The notes under the pieces: model-generated | The model's database searches: none | Seen by the model: only the letters and a program-made list of their open reading frames with translations | Told to the model about the DNA's origin: nothing | Made by a program: the position numbers and the translations under genes | Part shown: positions 9,015-19,732 of the stretch, one piece after another | Numbering within the stretch: position 1 is the first letter of the stretch | Layout: each line of letters starts with the position of its first letter | Assembly: GCA_016946835.1 (NCBI GenBank) | Contig: JACVTC010000536.1 | Span: 1 to 20,115 of the forward strand | Source: Neocallimastix lanati (nom. inval.) | Lineage: Eukaryota > Neocallimastigomycota > Neocallimastigomycetes > Neocallimastigales > Neocallimastigaceae | DNA: 20,115 bases | Reading direction: 5' to 3'

Positions 9015-9190
9015 TAAAATATTTTATTTAATTATAAAAAATATAAATAATAGAAGATTAAGTATTACAATAATACAAAATACATAATTTATCTTTTTAT
9101 ATCTAATGTTAACATATTTATTTAATGTGATTGGATAAGTTAAATTCAAATAATCATTTAGTAAATAATTTATCTTATAATATTCCTCCT

Positions 9191-9221
9191 CAAATATAAC
9201 TCTCAGTAACTGTTATATTTG
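9191..9221. repeat. perfect 10-bp inverted repeat next to the polypurine tract
   Basis: CAAATATAAC at 9191-9200 and GTTATATTTG at 9212-9221 are exact reverse complements separated by 11 bases. The hairpin sits between the pol stop and the putative polypurine tract of the copia relic. Confidence 0.5.
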
Positions 9222-9252
9222 AATAATATACTTTGTGATAGAATAAAAATGA

Positions 9253-9735
9253 TTAATTTTGTATATTGGATATCTTAGTTAATATTGAATTTCTAAATTT
9301 TTCCATTGCTGTGTTGTTTAAGTATTTTGTAAATCCGTAAGCAAAGTTAAATTCTTGACTTATTATATTTTAATTTAATTTTATTATTTTTTATTAATTC
9401 TCTAATATAATGCACTCTAATATCCATATGTTTTATTTTTGGATTGATAGATTGATTTTTAGCGTTGTATATTGCATCTTTTTTATCTATGTTTATTTCA
9501 ATGTATTTAATACTATGCTTCAATTCCTTCAACATATTTAAATACCATATACAATGTTTTACTACATTCAATAAGACTGTAGTATTCTGATTCATCTGTG
9601 GATGTTGAAACGCAATGTTGTAACTTGGAACACCAGCTTGTTGGTGTACCACCAATTGTTATAAATAAATACGGTAGTTGATCTTCTAGTTATTAAATCC
9701 TAAGCGTAATCTGCGTCAACGAATGCCATAATATA
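9253..9735 (-). pseudogene. pol: copia pol: RNase H segment
   Basis: The minus strand opens with AFVDADYA, the first catalytic Asp motif of copia RNase H, followed immediately by an in-frame TAG at 9702-9700 where the family has Gly or another residue. DLITRRSTT follows. After a shift come TSWCSKLQ and VSTSTDESEYYSLIE (the conserved 'W-SKLQ-VA-STAEAEY' block). A second shift leads to INIDKKDAIYNAKN and IKHMDIRVHYIREL (the 'D-AI...K-KHIDI-YH-IRE' block). A third yields FNFAYGFTKYLN near the C-terminus. The domain removes RNA from the cDNA hybrid during reverse transcription. At least three indels and one stop make it inactive. Confidence 0.85.
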
Positions 9736-9834
9736 TTGGTCTCTCGTGAAATTTAATCCATATTCTAATGTATCTTTCAAATATCTGAATATTTTTACTA
9801 CATTATTCCAGTCTTCTAGATTTGGTTCTTTAGA

Positions 9835-10860
9835 TTTTCTTGCAGCTTTGGATACGGCATATATTATATCCGGCCTGGTATATATACTAAGATATAATAA
9901 GTTCCCTATGGCATTTCTATATTTTTTTCATTAAATTTTATTTTTCTTAGTTCCTTGTTCTCTACTGGAGTCATATTTCTATTTGGTGAAACATTGGACA
10001 TATTGAATTTTTCTAATATTTCTTTCAAATATCTAGATTGATTTAAAAAGTAACCATGTTTATAGTTTATAAATTTTATTCCAATTATAAAATCTACTTT
10101 ACCAATATATTTAATTTTAAAATTGTTTTTTATTAGTTTCTTTTTGTCTTCTATTGAACTTTTTGTTCCAGCTAACATTATGTCATCTACGTACATTGCC
10201 AATATACTTATTATTTTATTTTCTTTATTTCTTTTAATATATAAACATGGTTCGCTTGATAATCTTTAATATCCGATTTTTGTTAAATGGTTATTTAATT
10301 CTTCATTCCATTCTGCACCACTTTGTTTAAGTCCATAAATTGCTTTTATTAGTTTCCAATATCTTTTGTTATAATCTTCATGTCCCTTTGGTGGTTTCAT
10401 ATATAAATCTTTTCTTAGATCGGCATTTAGATAAGCTGCATTAATGTCTATTTGCTCGATTTTGAAATCATTTTGTACCGCTATATCAGTGAATACTGAT
10501 TGAATCTTGTTTGAGAGTGGGTGAGAATGTATGTATCTTTATAATCGATACCAAACTGTTGGGTAAATCCCTTGACTACCAGCCTGGATTTTCTTTTTGT
10601 AATTTGGCCTTGTGCATTTTTCTTGTATTTAAAGATCCATCTTGAAGATATTATATTTGCATTTTCTGGTATTGAGTTAATAGTTTTATAAACATTTAAG
10701 TTTTTCATATTTTCCAATTCATCTTTTACTGATTTTAACCATTCTTCTTTGTCTTTTAAGTTATTTATATCATCGAAGCTTGTTGGTTCACGTAACGTAT
10801 TATCTATACTTTGTTTTTTATGTATTTTGTTTATATGGTTTTGACTTTCATTAATTTTTC
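9835..10860 (-). pseudogene. pol: copia pol: reverse transcriptase segment
   Basis: From right to left on the plus axis it begins REPTSFDDI and DKEEWLKSVKDEL, then IISSRWIFKYKKNAQGQ and KRKSRLVVKGFTQQFGIDY. After a frame change come IEQIDINAAYLNADL (first catalytic Asp), YWKLIKAIYGLKQSGAEWN, and an in-frame stop near 10270. Then the intact active-site motif YVDDIMLAG appears at 10193-10167, followed by VDFIIGIKF, and after another shift TRPDIIYAVSKAARKS near 9840-9890. All standard copia RT blocks are present in order, but they are split over at least four frame segments. The closest relative in the window is the plus-strand relic at 17700-19490, which shares the REP-FDDI, DKEEW and DFIIGIKF blocks. 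Confidence 0.88.
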
Positions 10861-10883
10861 TTTTTCTAAAATTATTTTTTATT

Positions 10884-11468
10884 TCATTGTTTTAATAATG
10901 TATTGTTTGAAATATTATTTATGTCAAGCTGATTGTTTTCATTTATACCATTTGGAAGGTTATTGGTACTATTCTTAATAATATTATTATTGTTGTTGAT
11001 ATTGTTGTTGTTATTGGTGCTGCTATTATTATTACTATTATTGCTATTATTGTTATTATTATTATTATTATTTTTATTATTATTGTTAATAGTGGTGTCA
11101 GTGTTGTTTGTGTAATTGTTTCTGTTTTTATCTTTATTAATGTTTATATTTTCATTTCCTATATTGTTATTAATTATTTCATTTTTGTTGTTAATTTTAT
11201 GGTATATTGATCTTTTATTTCTATTGTTGATATTTGGTATTTTTATTGGATATATATTGTTGTAATTGTAGCTGATGTTATCATTAGTGTTACTGTTGTA
11301 AGTATTATCATTATAATAGTTGTTTTCATAATTACTCCTTCTGATTTTATAATTGGATGTAAAATTTGTAATATCATTATAGCAATGAGATAGTGATGAA
11401 TTGCCAGAAGTAAATTCGAAAAACTCTACATTTCTTGAAATTATAATTTTGTTGTTTGAAATGTCCAA
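10884..11468 (-). pseudogene. pol: copia pol: Asn-rich linker between integrase and RT
   Basis: The frame starts ILDISNNKIIISRNVEFFEF, the usual C-terminal edge of the copia integrase region, then becomes overwhelmingly Asn with Ser, Ile and Tyr. The DNA from about 10975 to 11090 is an imperfect ATT/GTT trinucleotide microsatellite on the plus strand, read as AAT/AAC codons on the minus strand. Linkers here are variable in copia elements; the poly-Asn expansion fits an A/T-rich host. A plus-strand frame over the same DNA is only poly-Leu/Ile and is a shadow. Confidence 0.7.
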
Positions 11469-12280
11469 TATTTTGTATGCTGTTGGGTTGTCATTATATC
11501 CAAGAAAGATGTCAAGGGAAGCATTATTTTCAAGTTTAGAACGAAGAGTTTTTGGAATGTAATAGAAGACCTTACAACCAAAAACTCTTATATTAGAGTA
11601 GTTAACTTTGTTTTTTGTTAATATTTCTTATGATATTTTATTATTTGTTCCTTTATGTGGAATTCTATTGTAGATGTAGTTTTGAGGTAGAAACAGCGTC
11701 TTGCCAAAATTGGTGACTTAACTTTGCATCTTTCATCATTGTTTTAGCAGAGTTGATGATTACGCCGTTAAATCTTTCTACTCTACCATTTTGTTGCGGA
11801 TGGTAGGGAACAGTAAATTGATGCTGAATTCCATAGCTATTACAGAAGTTATTAAAATTTTTATTGTTGAATTCTGTACCGTTGTCAGAACGGATGTATT
11901 TTATTCTATTGTTAAAAATATTTTTTATTTGGATGAACCAGTTATAAAATGAAGAAAATGTTTCTGATTTGTTCTTAATAAATAATGTCCAGACATATCT
12001 GGAATGATCATCTAGAATGGAAATTATGTATTTATTACCGTAGAATGAATCTGGTAATGGACCAATTAAATCCATGTGTAATAGTTCAAAGATTCTTGAT
12101 GTTCTACTGAAGGATTTTTTGAACGGTTTATTTTTGAGTTTAAAATTAATACAGAGTGGACATTTTGAATTTCTATTTATTTTTAATAATTTTTGTTTAA
12201 TATTGTCAATGTTAAAGTGTCCGAGTCTTCTGTGCCATAAATTGAGTTTGTCTATAGATTTTTAATATTTATAATTGATT
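11469..12280 (-). pseudogene. pol: copia pol: integrase with HHCC zinc finger and DD35E core
   Basis: The N-terminal zinc finger is readable as LWHRRLGHFNID (His codons at 12232-12234 and 12217-12219) and KCPLC (Cys codons at 12160-12162 and 12151-12153). The same frame runs into MDLIGPLPDSF. The catalytic triad is complete: Asp at residue 2 of that ATG-initiated segment, Asp64 in SDNGTEF, Glu100 in NGRVERFN, with exactly 35 residues between the last two (DD35E). After a frame break near 11690 the C-terminal part continues (NYIYNRIPHKGTNN, VFGCKVFYYIPKTLRSKL, LGYNDNPTAYKILD), with a stop around 11630. Integrase inserts the cDNA into the host genome. This is the best-preserved part of the element. 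Confidence 0.9.
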
Positions 12281-12840
12281 TCGTTTACAAACTTAGATTG
12301 ATTTGGGTTTAAAAGATTGAATGGATGTGTTGAAATCCATAATTTAAATGTATTTATATTATCTAAAATTATATTCTGAATTCTGTTAGAGTGTTGATCA
12401 TATATAATAACATAAGATTTATTATTAAAGTTTTTGAATATAATTTTATAACCTTGTTGTGTAAGCATTCCTATTGATAATAAATTTTTATTAATTTTTG
12501 GTGAATAATATACGTTATTGATAGTAAATTTACAGTTGTCGATATATCCAATAAAATCACCAATAAACTGGGTTGATATTAATTGGTTATTGGCTAGATA
12601 AACATTTTCATTTCATTTTTTAATATTTTGCAATTTATTTAATTGATTAGTAATATTGATGGATGCACCAGAATCAAGTATCCAGCATATCATTTCCTTT
12701 TGATCATTACGTTTGTAAAGATCTGTTGAGATTGAATTGAAATTTAAGTTTTCATTTAAGTTAAAATCTTGTATAAAAGTATCAGCAAAATCAGTATTAT
12801 AACTATTTCTTTTTAGTAGATTAGCATATTTTTTTTAGTT
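12262..12840 (-). pseudogene. pol: copia pol: aspartic protease segment
   Basis: The catalytic motif DSGA is encoded at 12675-12664 within ICWILDSGASINIT. A TGA near 12616 interrupts the frame, then comes NENVYLANNQ, GDFIGYIDN, and KINKNLLSIGMLTQQGYKI, the block that regularly follows protease in copia polyproteins. The 68-codon frame 12468-12262 is the tail of this region (ending VNEINYKY) and leads into the integrase zinc finger by a frame change at about 12260. The protease processes the Gag-Pol polyprotein. Confidence 0.82.
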
Positions 12841-12946
12841 TCGATTATTTCCATTAACTTTAACCTTACCTGCTTGCTTGCTTCAGTTCCATTTAAATGT
12901 GCCTTTTTTTTTCCAAAAATTTCCATGTGCCATGTCACGAAGTCTT

Positions 12947-12977
<31 letters not shown>

Positions 12978-13300
12978 CACAATATTTCTAATTAGAATCT
13001 TTTTTGTTTTTTTTTGTATTTAAGGAATCCATCTAAGGAAGATAGAATATTTTGCCTGCTCTTCTGCTTCTGATATTCGTATGAATGAATTTATACTGAA
13101 TGACTTTGTATAAATAATTCATTCAATTCATTTTCTACCTTTTTTTTTTTTTTTTTTTTTCAAAAATTCTTTATTGACTGCTTCTTAACCACTGATCTTG
13201 ATCTTGATCTTGATCTTTTTTGTCCTCTAATTTCATAAATATATCTCTTTGTAATATAAATGTTTCTTGTAATTCATCCTTTTTTTTTTTTTTTTTTTGT
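12841..13300 (-). pseudogene. probable copia gag remnant
   Basis: Upstream of the protease on the minus strand are short coding-like pieces separated by T-runs (plus strand, at about 12951-12977, 13141-13160 and 13281-13298). They read DELQETFILQRDIFMKLEDKK, a DQDQDQDQ run encoded by (TGATCT)4 at 13193-13216, and ILSSLDGFLKYK. Position alone suggests gag. A possible zinc-knuckle remnant (GKKKG) near 12905 lacks the expected Cys residues, so the capsid assignment is tentative. Confidence 0.4.
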
Positions 13301-14682
13301 TGACGTTTGCCTCTGTTATTATTTAAAATTTTTTTTCAAATTTTACTTTTTTCTTCCTTGAGTTCGAATCGATTTTTTTTAATAATTATTATTATTGTTA
13401 AATTTACTATTATTAATATTATGAGTAACATTTTTTTTATTGATATAAATATTATTATTATTGTTATTTATTATTATTATTATAAATAAAACTTTTATTA
13501 TTATTATTATTATCAATGTAATCTTTTTATTATTATTGCTATTATTATTATTATTATTATTATATTTTTGAATAATATTTGATAAATAATTCTATGTGTG
13601 TTCTTCTCCTATTTTGTAATATGGTAAAAAAAAAAATTTGAAAATGAATTGCTATTGGAGTTTTAAGATCGATAAATATACCAATGGAACGTTTTTCAAA
13701 AGAAATTAAAGTTTAACAGAAACGAGAAAAAAAAAAAAAATTTTTTTTTTGTTATTTGCCATATCAAAAGATTTTTTAGCTTAAAAGGAATGTTAAATGT
13801 AACCTAAGAAGATGATGATGACCGGGAGGTGCACACAGTTATCAAATTTTATTTTCTTTAAAAAAAAATTTTTTTTTTTTTTGAAAAACATAAAAATAAA
13901 ATACTTTTTAATTAATATTGAATGGGAATACTTTGGAGTTGTATGATTTTTTTTTAGAAATAGTTAGGTTTTTTTTTCTAATGTTTGTGTACTAAGAATA
14001 ATCATTAGGTGATGGCCTCTTAATTTTTTAATTTAATTTTTCTTTTATGGTATAAAAAAAAATGATTTCAGGAAATGATTTTCATTGAAACTATTCGCAA
14101 AAACATCTTTTTCCTAATTTTTGATTTTGATTTGATTTGTTAACGTAAAAAAAGTAGTAAGTAGTCGTTATATGAATCTTAGTTTTTTTTTTTTTCCAGG
14201 CAAAAGCTCTGTTTAGGATTAGAATATTCCAGCTTTTACTTTTTTTTTTTAATCGAATCCCACTATTATCTTCCTCTTTTCCTTTCCTTTCTATATTTTC
14301 AAGATTATTAATGGTAAATAATATATTTTTATTTTTTTTTTTTGGAGAGCATTGCTATGAAAAATGTTGATGTTTCGTCCATGATTTATTGAAAAAAATT
14401 TCATTTTTTTTTTTCCTATTAAATCTTTATTTTTTTTTTTTTGAATTTCTTTCCTTTAAATTCTTATTATTTTTTTATTATTTTGTTTGTTCTTGAACCT
14501 TTTTTTTGTAAAAAAGATTTTCGAAAAAATAATCCATATTTGAATAGTAAGTTTTTTTTTATGATTTTTGAATTTTTTTTTTGTTATTTCCCCAGGGCGA
14601 TTAGTTGGTTATTAATCCAATTAAACTAAAAAAAAAACATTCATTTTTTGAAATGTTGGGTTAGATGTGCCTTGATCATAGA

Positions 14683-14722
<40 letters not shown>

Positions 14723-15073
14723 ATCCATCAAATTTATACAGGAATTGTTGTTATCTATGTTGTTGTCTTTAATGTCAACGTTTTTCTTAACTTAACAATA
14801 TGACTTTTCTTTTTTTTTTTTTTTTGCTGACATATAATGTCTCAAAGTTATTTTTATACATTATAAACAAAGTATTACTTTGTTTCTTTTTTTTGGAATT
14901 TGAGAGTTGCAGTTATTTATAGGAAAATAACTCTTCGCTTTCAGTTTTTTTGGATTTTTGGTGTTGAAGTATTTTATTCCTTTCTTCTTCTTACCCTAGA
15001 TGAAGTTAAAAAAAGGTTTTAAATATTATTTTTAAATTATTATAAAAAAAGAAAATAATTTTTTTTTATTTAT
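13301..15073. other. homopolymer- and ATT-rich stretch without a recognisable gene
   Basis: It starts with ATT/TTA trinucleotide repeats (about 13380-13560), then many separate T and A runs of 8-37 bases, including 37 A at 14684-14720. Between the runs are islands of more complex sequence, such as 13780-13850 (containing ATGATGACCGGGAGGTGCACACAG) and 14730-14790, which suggest decayed coding or element DNA. I could not extend any of them into a recognisable protein. The 5' LTR of the copia relic is expected here, but I see no copy of the left-end sequence. Confidence 0.5.
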
Positions 15074-15858
15074 ATGATTTTAGGATGGAATAATTTATTA
15101 GCTAGAGTATTTATTTATAAAGAAATTAAAATAATTAATAATAATTATTTTTGTGATTATTTTATTTATCTAATTTTAAAATATTTTTTAACTATGACAG
15201 ATATTATAAAAATTTTTTTTTCCTCAAATACGAATATCCGTTTAAACATTTATTTTAAAACTAAAGAATATCCATTGATTTACAGAAATGATATTTTTAA
15301 ATCGTAAAAATGATAATCTCATGGTTAATCTTCAATATTTAAATAGAGAAATACCAAACTGAAAGGGTAACAACTTATGCAACAGCGAACAAAAAAAATT
15401 AAAAGATTTAACTGAAGAAGATAAAGAAAAAATAAATTAAAAAATGAGCTTGAAGGTAACGATGAAAATAAAATGGATGAAGAAGAATTTTTCTATAAGT
15501 AAAGGAGAAGAAGAAAAAAAAAACTGAAGATGAAAAAAGGTAATGAAAGAAATAGAAAAAAATGATTTAAAAAAAAAACGAATCATTTTATTGGAAAAAC
15601 TTTTAAACTTTGATTTATTTGTAAATAATATAAAAGTTCATATAAAAAAAAGAAAAACCAGCTATTTTATTTTAGGATTTGGTTATAATAAAAAAGAAAA
15701 AATGATAATTTTTACTTTTGTGTCTATTAACAAATGCAGATGAATTGATAAAAAAAAATAGAAATTTCAGGTACAAAAATGATGAAGATTTGTTAAAGAT
15801 GATCCCTTTAGGATACCTCAAAACTTATAACAACCATCCTTGCCAAAAAAAGTTCTGA
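15074..15858 (+). pseudogene. unrecognised Lys-rich coding segment, frame-broken
   Basis: An ATG at 15074 opens 77 codons (aromatic and Ile-rich, ending NDIFKS at 15307). A shift continues as NDNLMVNLQYLNREI, then a Lys/Glu-rich part (KKLKDLTEEDKEK and EEEFFYK) broken at a TAA at about 15500, with an open frame 15543-15743 (KEIEKNDLKKKRIILLEKLL, then SYFILGFGYNKKEKMIIF). A further shift gives NADELIKKNRNF and IPLGYLKTYNNHPC before a stop at about 15858. Continuity of composition and non-repetitive content argue for a real former gene. I recognise no domain. TTTTAG just before the first ATG could be a 3' splice site. Confidence 0.35.
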
Positions 15859-15940
15859 ATATAAATATAATTAAATGACTAATAGAATTATAATAAATTT
15901 CTTAATATTATAATATCTTTGATAATGGAAGATAACGAAG

Positions 15941-15973
<33 letters not shown>

Positions 15974-17690
15974 AAAATATTATTGGTATTTTAATCTTTA
16001 GAGATGAAGAAAAAAAAATAAGAGATATGGGGTATAAGGAAATAATAATTATACATTTTACTAATCTAAAAAAAAAAAAAAATTTGAAACTTTGAAAGAA
16101 GAAAAAAAAAAAAAAAGAAAAAAGATCTATAATTACTTTTTTTTTTTAAATTGATTCAAATTACTAATATTTTTAAAATTAAAAAAATAATATCTTTATT
16201 TGTTCAAAACAAGAATGATTTAATATCTTTTGGAAAGAAATAAAAACTTATTGTCATTAAGTGTGAAGTCGAAAAATAAAAAAAACTGGAAGAATATATT
16301 ACATGAATTTGAATATAGAGAGGAAAAAAATCAAGGAAAAAGGTAAAAAAAAAAAAAAAAAAAAAAAGGATATTAAAATTGAAGGTTCATTAAATCATTC
16401 AACAAAATGATATAAAAAAAATCGGATAATTCAAAAAATTAAATAAATAAATAATTAAATAAATATTTCGGTTTAATCTAAAGAAGAAAATAAAACTTTA
16501 TTACTGATTTTTTTTTTTTTTTATAATGATCAAAAATCGTAAATGTTAGTAAATTAGCAATTAAATTTTGATAAAGACAAAATTAAAAGAAATTTGTGAT
16601 TCGTTGGAATAGCAGCTACATTGAAAGTGTCACATGTCAAAATTAGTATGTGAAAACTTGTTAATAAAGATTATAATCATCCAATAATATTCTTAATATT
16701 TTTCCATAAACAACTCATGTAATTACTAAAATAAAATTATAACTTAATAAAATATTAATAAAAATAACTTTAATAGAAAGTAATAAAATAATAGAGTTAA
16801 AAATATGAAGAAAAAATAAAATTGAAATACAGTATTAATACTTAATACTAATGATTATTTATTTATTTATTTTTTTATTTATTATTATTCCAAAAAATAA
16901 AATATAAATTAATATTGTTATTGTTGTTATAATTGAATAAATTTTTTTTTTCATATAAATATAAAAAATTAATGTAAAAAATAAATAAAGAATAGTTATG
17001 TTTAATAAAAAAAAATAAAAATAAAAATAAATTGGGTTTAACGATATATTTTAAACCATTAATTTATTTAATATGTATTATTTCATTCAAATAGGGAAAG
17101 GTCTATTTTTTTTTTAAAAATGTATTTTTAAATAATAATATAAAGGTTTAATGTAATTTCAATGAATGATATAAATAAAAAATAAAAACTAGAGTTTTAT
17201 GTTCTATATAAAAATGGATATATATCAATAATAATAATAATAGAAAAAAAAATTATATATATATATAAATTAGAAAGTTAAAAAAGAAATAAAAAATGTT
17301 GAAATTTTTTTTTTTTTTAATGATAACAAACTAAAGTTAACGAATAGTAATTCTATCTAGAAATACTAAAAAAATGTATTATCAAAGAAAAAAAAAAGAA
17401 ATAGATTATTCTTTTAATGTTTCAAATAAAAAAAAAGTTTTATCGTTTGTTCCTTCTTCCATAAATTTTATTTTCTTTCAATTGAACATAAAAGAGGAGG
17501 AGGATGAAATCCTTTTTTCATTTTTTAAAAAATAATTAATAAAAAAAAAATAAAAAACATAAAAAAAATAAATAAAAGTAATTTTTTTTTTTTTGCAGAT
17601 GTTTCATATTTTTTTTTATCTATAAATTGTTTTTGTCTATGAATTGATGGTTTTAAGGGTTAAATCAATAGCTCTATTAAGATGAATTCC
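15859..17690. other. AT-rich stretch without a recognisable gene
   Basis: Contains A runs (31 A at 15941-15971; others at about 16069, 16100 and 16347), short Lys-rich open pieces around 15930-16380 that may be the decayed tail of the preceding segment, (TTTA)n-like runs near 16857 and a 7-bp inverted repeat GGTTTAA/TTAAACC at 17035-17057. No domain or RNA gene is visible. Confidence 0.5.
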
Positions 17691-18010
17691 TTTTTATAAG
17701 TGCTGTCAATCAACAAAATAGATCGATGGTTGTCAACGACCCAGATGATATCCGTCCAAATTATATAATTGACAAATACACTAGTAATAATTCTAAAAAT
17801 TGATAAAGAAATAAACGACAGTTCCAGTGCTGATAATAATAGGAATATTGACATTAATAGTAGAAGAAGTAATATGAATTAAATCATATCTCCAATATCG
17901 AATCAATACATATTAACAATTATAATATCATTTATAATAATAATAAACTCAACATAAAATCATACAGAAATAATACACATGAAAAGAACCCATATTATAA
18001 CGATAACGAA

Positions 18011-18990
18011 TTAAGAGAACCAAAAGATTTTGATGATATCTCTTACCACCTTGATAAAGAAGAATGGATAAATGCAATAAATGAAGAATTTTACATTATG
18101 AAGAAATTAAATGTGTTTAAGGAAGTTCAATTCTTACCAAATGATGTCAATATTGTATCCTGCAAATGGGTATTTAAGTATAAAAGGGATTCAAAAACGT
18201 CAAAAATAGAAATATTATAAAAAGAAAAGCACGACTAGTTCCAAGAGGTTATACCTAAAGATACGGTATCAATTATACTTTTACCTTTTCACCAACATTA
18301 AAAATTAGATTCATTCTTTATAATTATTGCAATCTCAATCCAGAGAGAATATAAAATAGTAGAAATTGATATCAATGCAGCATACTTAAATGCTGAAATT
18401 AAATAAAGATTTCTACATTGAAGCACCAAAGGGAAATCCTATGTATAATAAAGGATACTTAAAATTGAACAAAGCTCATTGTGAGTTTAAACAAGCAGGT
18501 AAGGGAGTGGAACGAAACCTTAAATAATACATTGATAAAAATGGATTTTCGAAGACTGGTAAGTGAACCTTGTATTTATATTAAAGAAAATAATACAAAA
18601 GAAATCTATTGCATTATATATATGTGGACGACATATTACTTGCAGGTAAGGCAAAAAAAAATTATATATGTAGAGGAAGAAATTAAAATGTATTTCAATA
18701 TAAAAGATAAAGGAGATGTCGATTTCATAATAGGAATAAAATTTGAGAAATGTCATAATGGTTAATTCTTCATCAAAAATAGTACATTTAAGATTTATTA
18801 GTCAAATTCAAACAATCTAATTCTCTGCCTATCAAAAATTTAAAATCTAATGGAAATTCTGAACTACTAAAAGGAACATGTGACGAAACATTATACAGAA
18901 GTGAAATAAATAATTTTATTTACCTTGGAGTTTGCACCGGACCGGATATATTGTTTGCTGTCAACAAAGCAGCAAGAAGAAAACAAGAAT
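18011..18990 (+). pseudogene. pol: copia pol: decayed reverse transcriptase
   Basis: Begins LREPKDFDDI and DKEEWINAINEEF, then VSCKWVFKYKRDS. After a frame change KRKARLVPRGYT is followed by TAA where the family has Gln (a CAA-to-TAA change fits) and RYGINY. VEIDINAAYLNAEI supplies the first catalytic Asp region. Residues WNETLNNTLIKMDF and SEPCIYIKENN lie in the 94-codon frame 18481-18765. The active site YVDDILLAG is at 18621-18647 in a neighbouring frame, so an indel sits just before it. DVDFIIGIKF and TGPDILFAVNKAAR (about 18938-18980; Gly for the usual Arg) follow. All blocks are in canonical order. Confidence 0.85.
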
Positions 18991-19490
18991 CCTTAACATT
19001 AGAGGATTGAACTAATGTTGAAAGAATTCTTAAGTATCTGAAATATAACAATGGATTATGGTATTAAGTTCACGAAGGACAGACAATTAAAAATATTTGA
19101 AGATGTTGACTACGCAGTGGATGTAGAGTCAAGAAAATACATATCTCTGGATTTTTTGATGATGATTAGTACCTCACCCACCAGCTGGTATTCGAAACTT
19201 TAAAAATATGTAGCTACTTCGACAGCTGAATCCGAGTACTGCAGTGTAAATGATTGCCAATCATAATTTATGGTATTTTAATATTTTAAATTAATTAAAC
19301 ATAAAAAATTAATTATGTTATCATTAATATCGACAATAAGGCAGCAATTTAAAAATTGTCAAAATCAATCCATAAAAACTAAGATCTGAATTTAATAAAA
19401 CTAAGCGATTAAGAGTCTCAGTTGATTCCTATTATTTATAATTAAAAAGTACCTTAATTTAAGCCGCTTCACCGTTACGAAATCATATAA
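18991..19490 (+). pseudogene. pol: copia pol: decayed RNase H
   Basis: Readable pieces are VERILKYLK (about 19018), a DVDYAVDVESRKY block (about 19104, first catalytic Asp), KYVATSTAESEYCSVND (about 19206, the conserved STAESEY block), INIDNKAAI (about 19328) and KPLHRYEII (19461-19487, the usual C-terminal 'TKPL' region), ending at TAA 19488-19490. At least four frame changes and several stops separate them. It is non-functional. Confidence 0.78.
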
Positions 19491-19732
19491 GACTTATTTT
19501 TTTTTTGAAAAATATTTGGTTCAAGCAATAACTTATTGAAACCATTAAATTTATGATGATTAGGAAAATAAAATAAGTTATATCATTGTCCGTTTAACTG
19601 TTTAAAAGTCATAAAAAGCTCTTTTTTTTTTTTTATTTTTTTTTTAGAAGTTAATATCCTTGTCCAAAAATTTTTGACACCGAGTGGAATCATAAAAATA
19701 TAATCACTTATCTAGAGAGGAATTTCTAGAGA
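19491..19732. other. unique subtelomeric spacer between copia relic and telomere
   Basis: About 240 bases, AT-rich, with a T-run at 19622-19646 and TTGACACCGAGTGGAATC near 19673. The last 25 bases contain TCTAGAGA twice, immediately before the first telomeric repeat. No gene or X/Y'-like repeat is recognisable, and no LTR matching elsewhere in the window. Confidence 0.55.

Larger units (their letters stand above)
9181..13300 (-). mobile_element. Ty1/copia-type LTR retrotransposon relic
   Basis: Read on the minus strand, the order is gag-like, protease, integrase, Asn-rich linker, reverse transcriptase, RNase H. Integrase before RT is the defining order of Ty1/copia (Gypsy has it after). The coding end is a TAA at 9255-9253. 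About 60 bases further lies a purine-rich stretch (GAGGAGGAATA on the minus strand, plus coordinates 9181-9191), suitable as polypurine tract, so a 3' LTR should lie left of 9181. I could not find two matching LTR copies, a primer-binding site or a target duplication, so the outer limits are approximate. Many frameshifts and stops make it non-autonomous. Confidence 0.85.
17700..19490 (+). mobile_element. second Ty1/copia-type relic, 5'-truncated, telomere-proximal
   Basis: It runs toward the telomere, opposite to the first element. From about 17700 to 18010 there is Asn/Ser/Arg-rich sequence comparable to the linker before RT; from 18011 recognisable RT and then RNase H blocks appear. I find no integrase, protease or gag upstream and no LTR at either side, so this is a fragment. 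It is much more degraded than the first element (point stops as well as indels). It shares several blocks with the first element but differs at many residues, so it is a related, older copy rather than a recent duplicate. Confidence 0.8.

Noticed and set aside
9746-9934. Plus-strand 62-codon frame
   Set aside because: Antisense shadow of the copia RT/RNase H junction, which contains the TRPDIIYAV block.
10933-11115. Plus-strand poly-Leu frame
   Set aside because: Complement of the Asn-rich copia linker; a trinucleotide-repeat artefact.
12074-12265. Plus-strand 63-codon frame
   Set aside because: Exactly antisense to the integrase HHCC zinc finger.
13307-13489. Plus-strand Ile/Phe/Tyr-rich frame
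   Set aside because: Translation of T-runs and ATT repeats, with no coding signature.
14441-14629. Plus-strand Phe-rich frame
   Set aside because: Composed of T-runs; no domain or start context.
17660-17854. Minus-strand 64-codon frame
   Set aside because: Hydrophobic antisense of the Asn/Ser-rich copia linker remnant.
18520-18756. Minus-strand 78-codon frame
   Set aside because: Antisense shadow of the recognisable RT segment on the plus strand.
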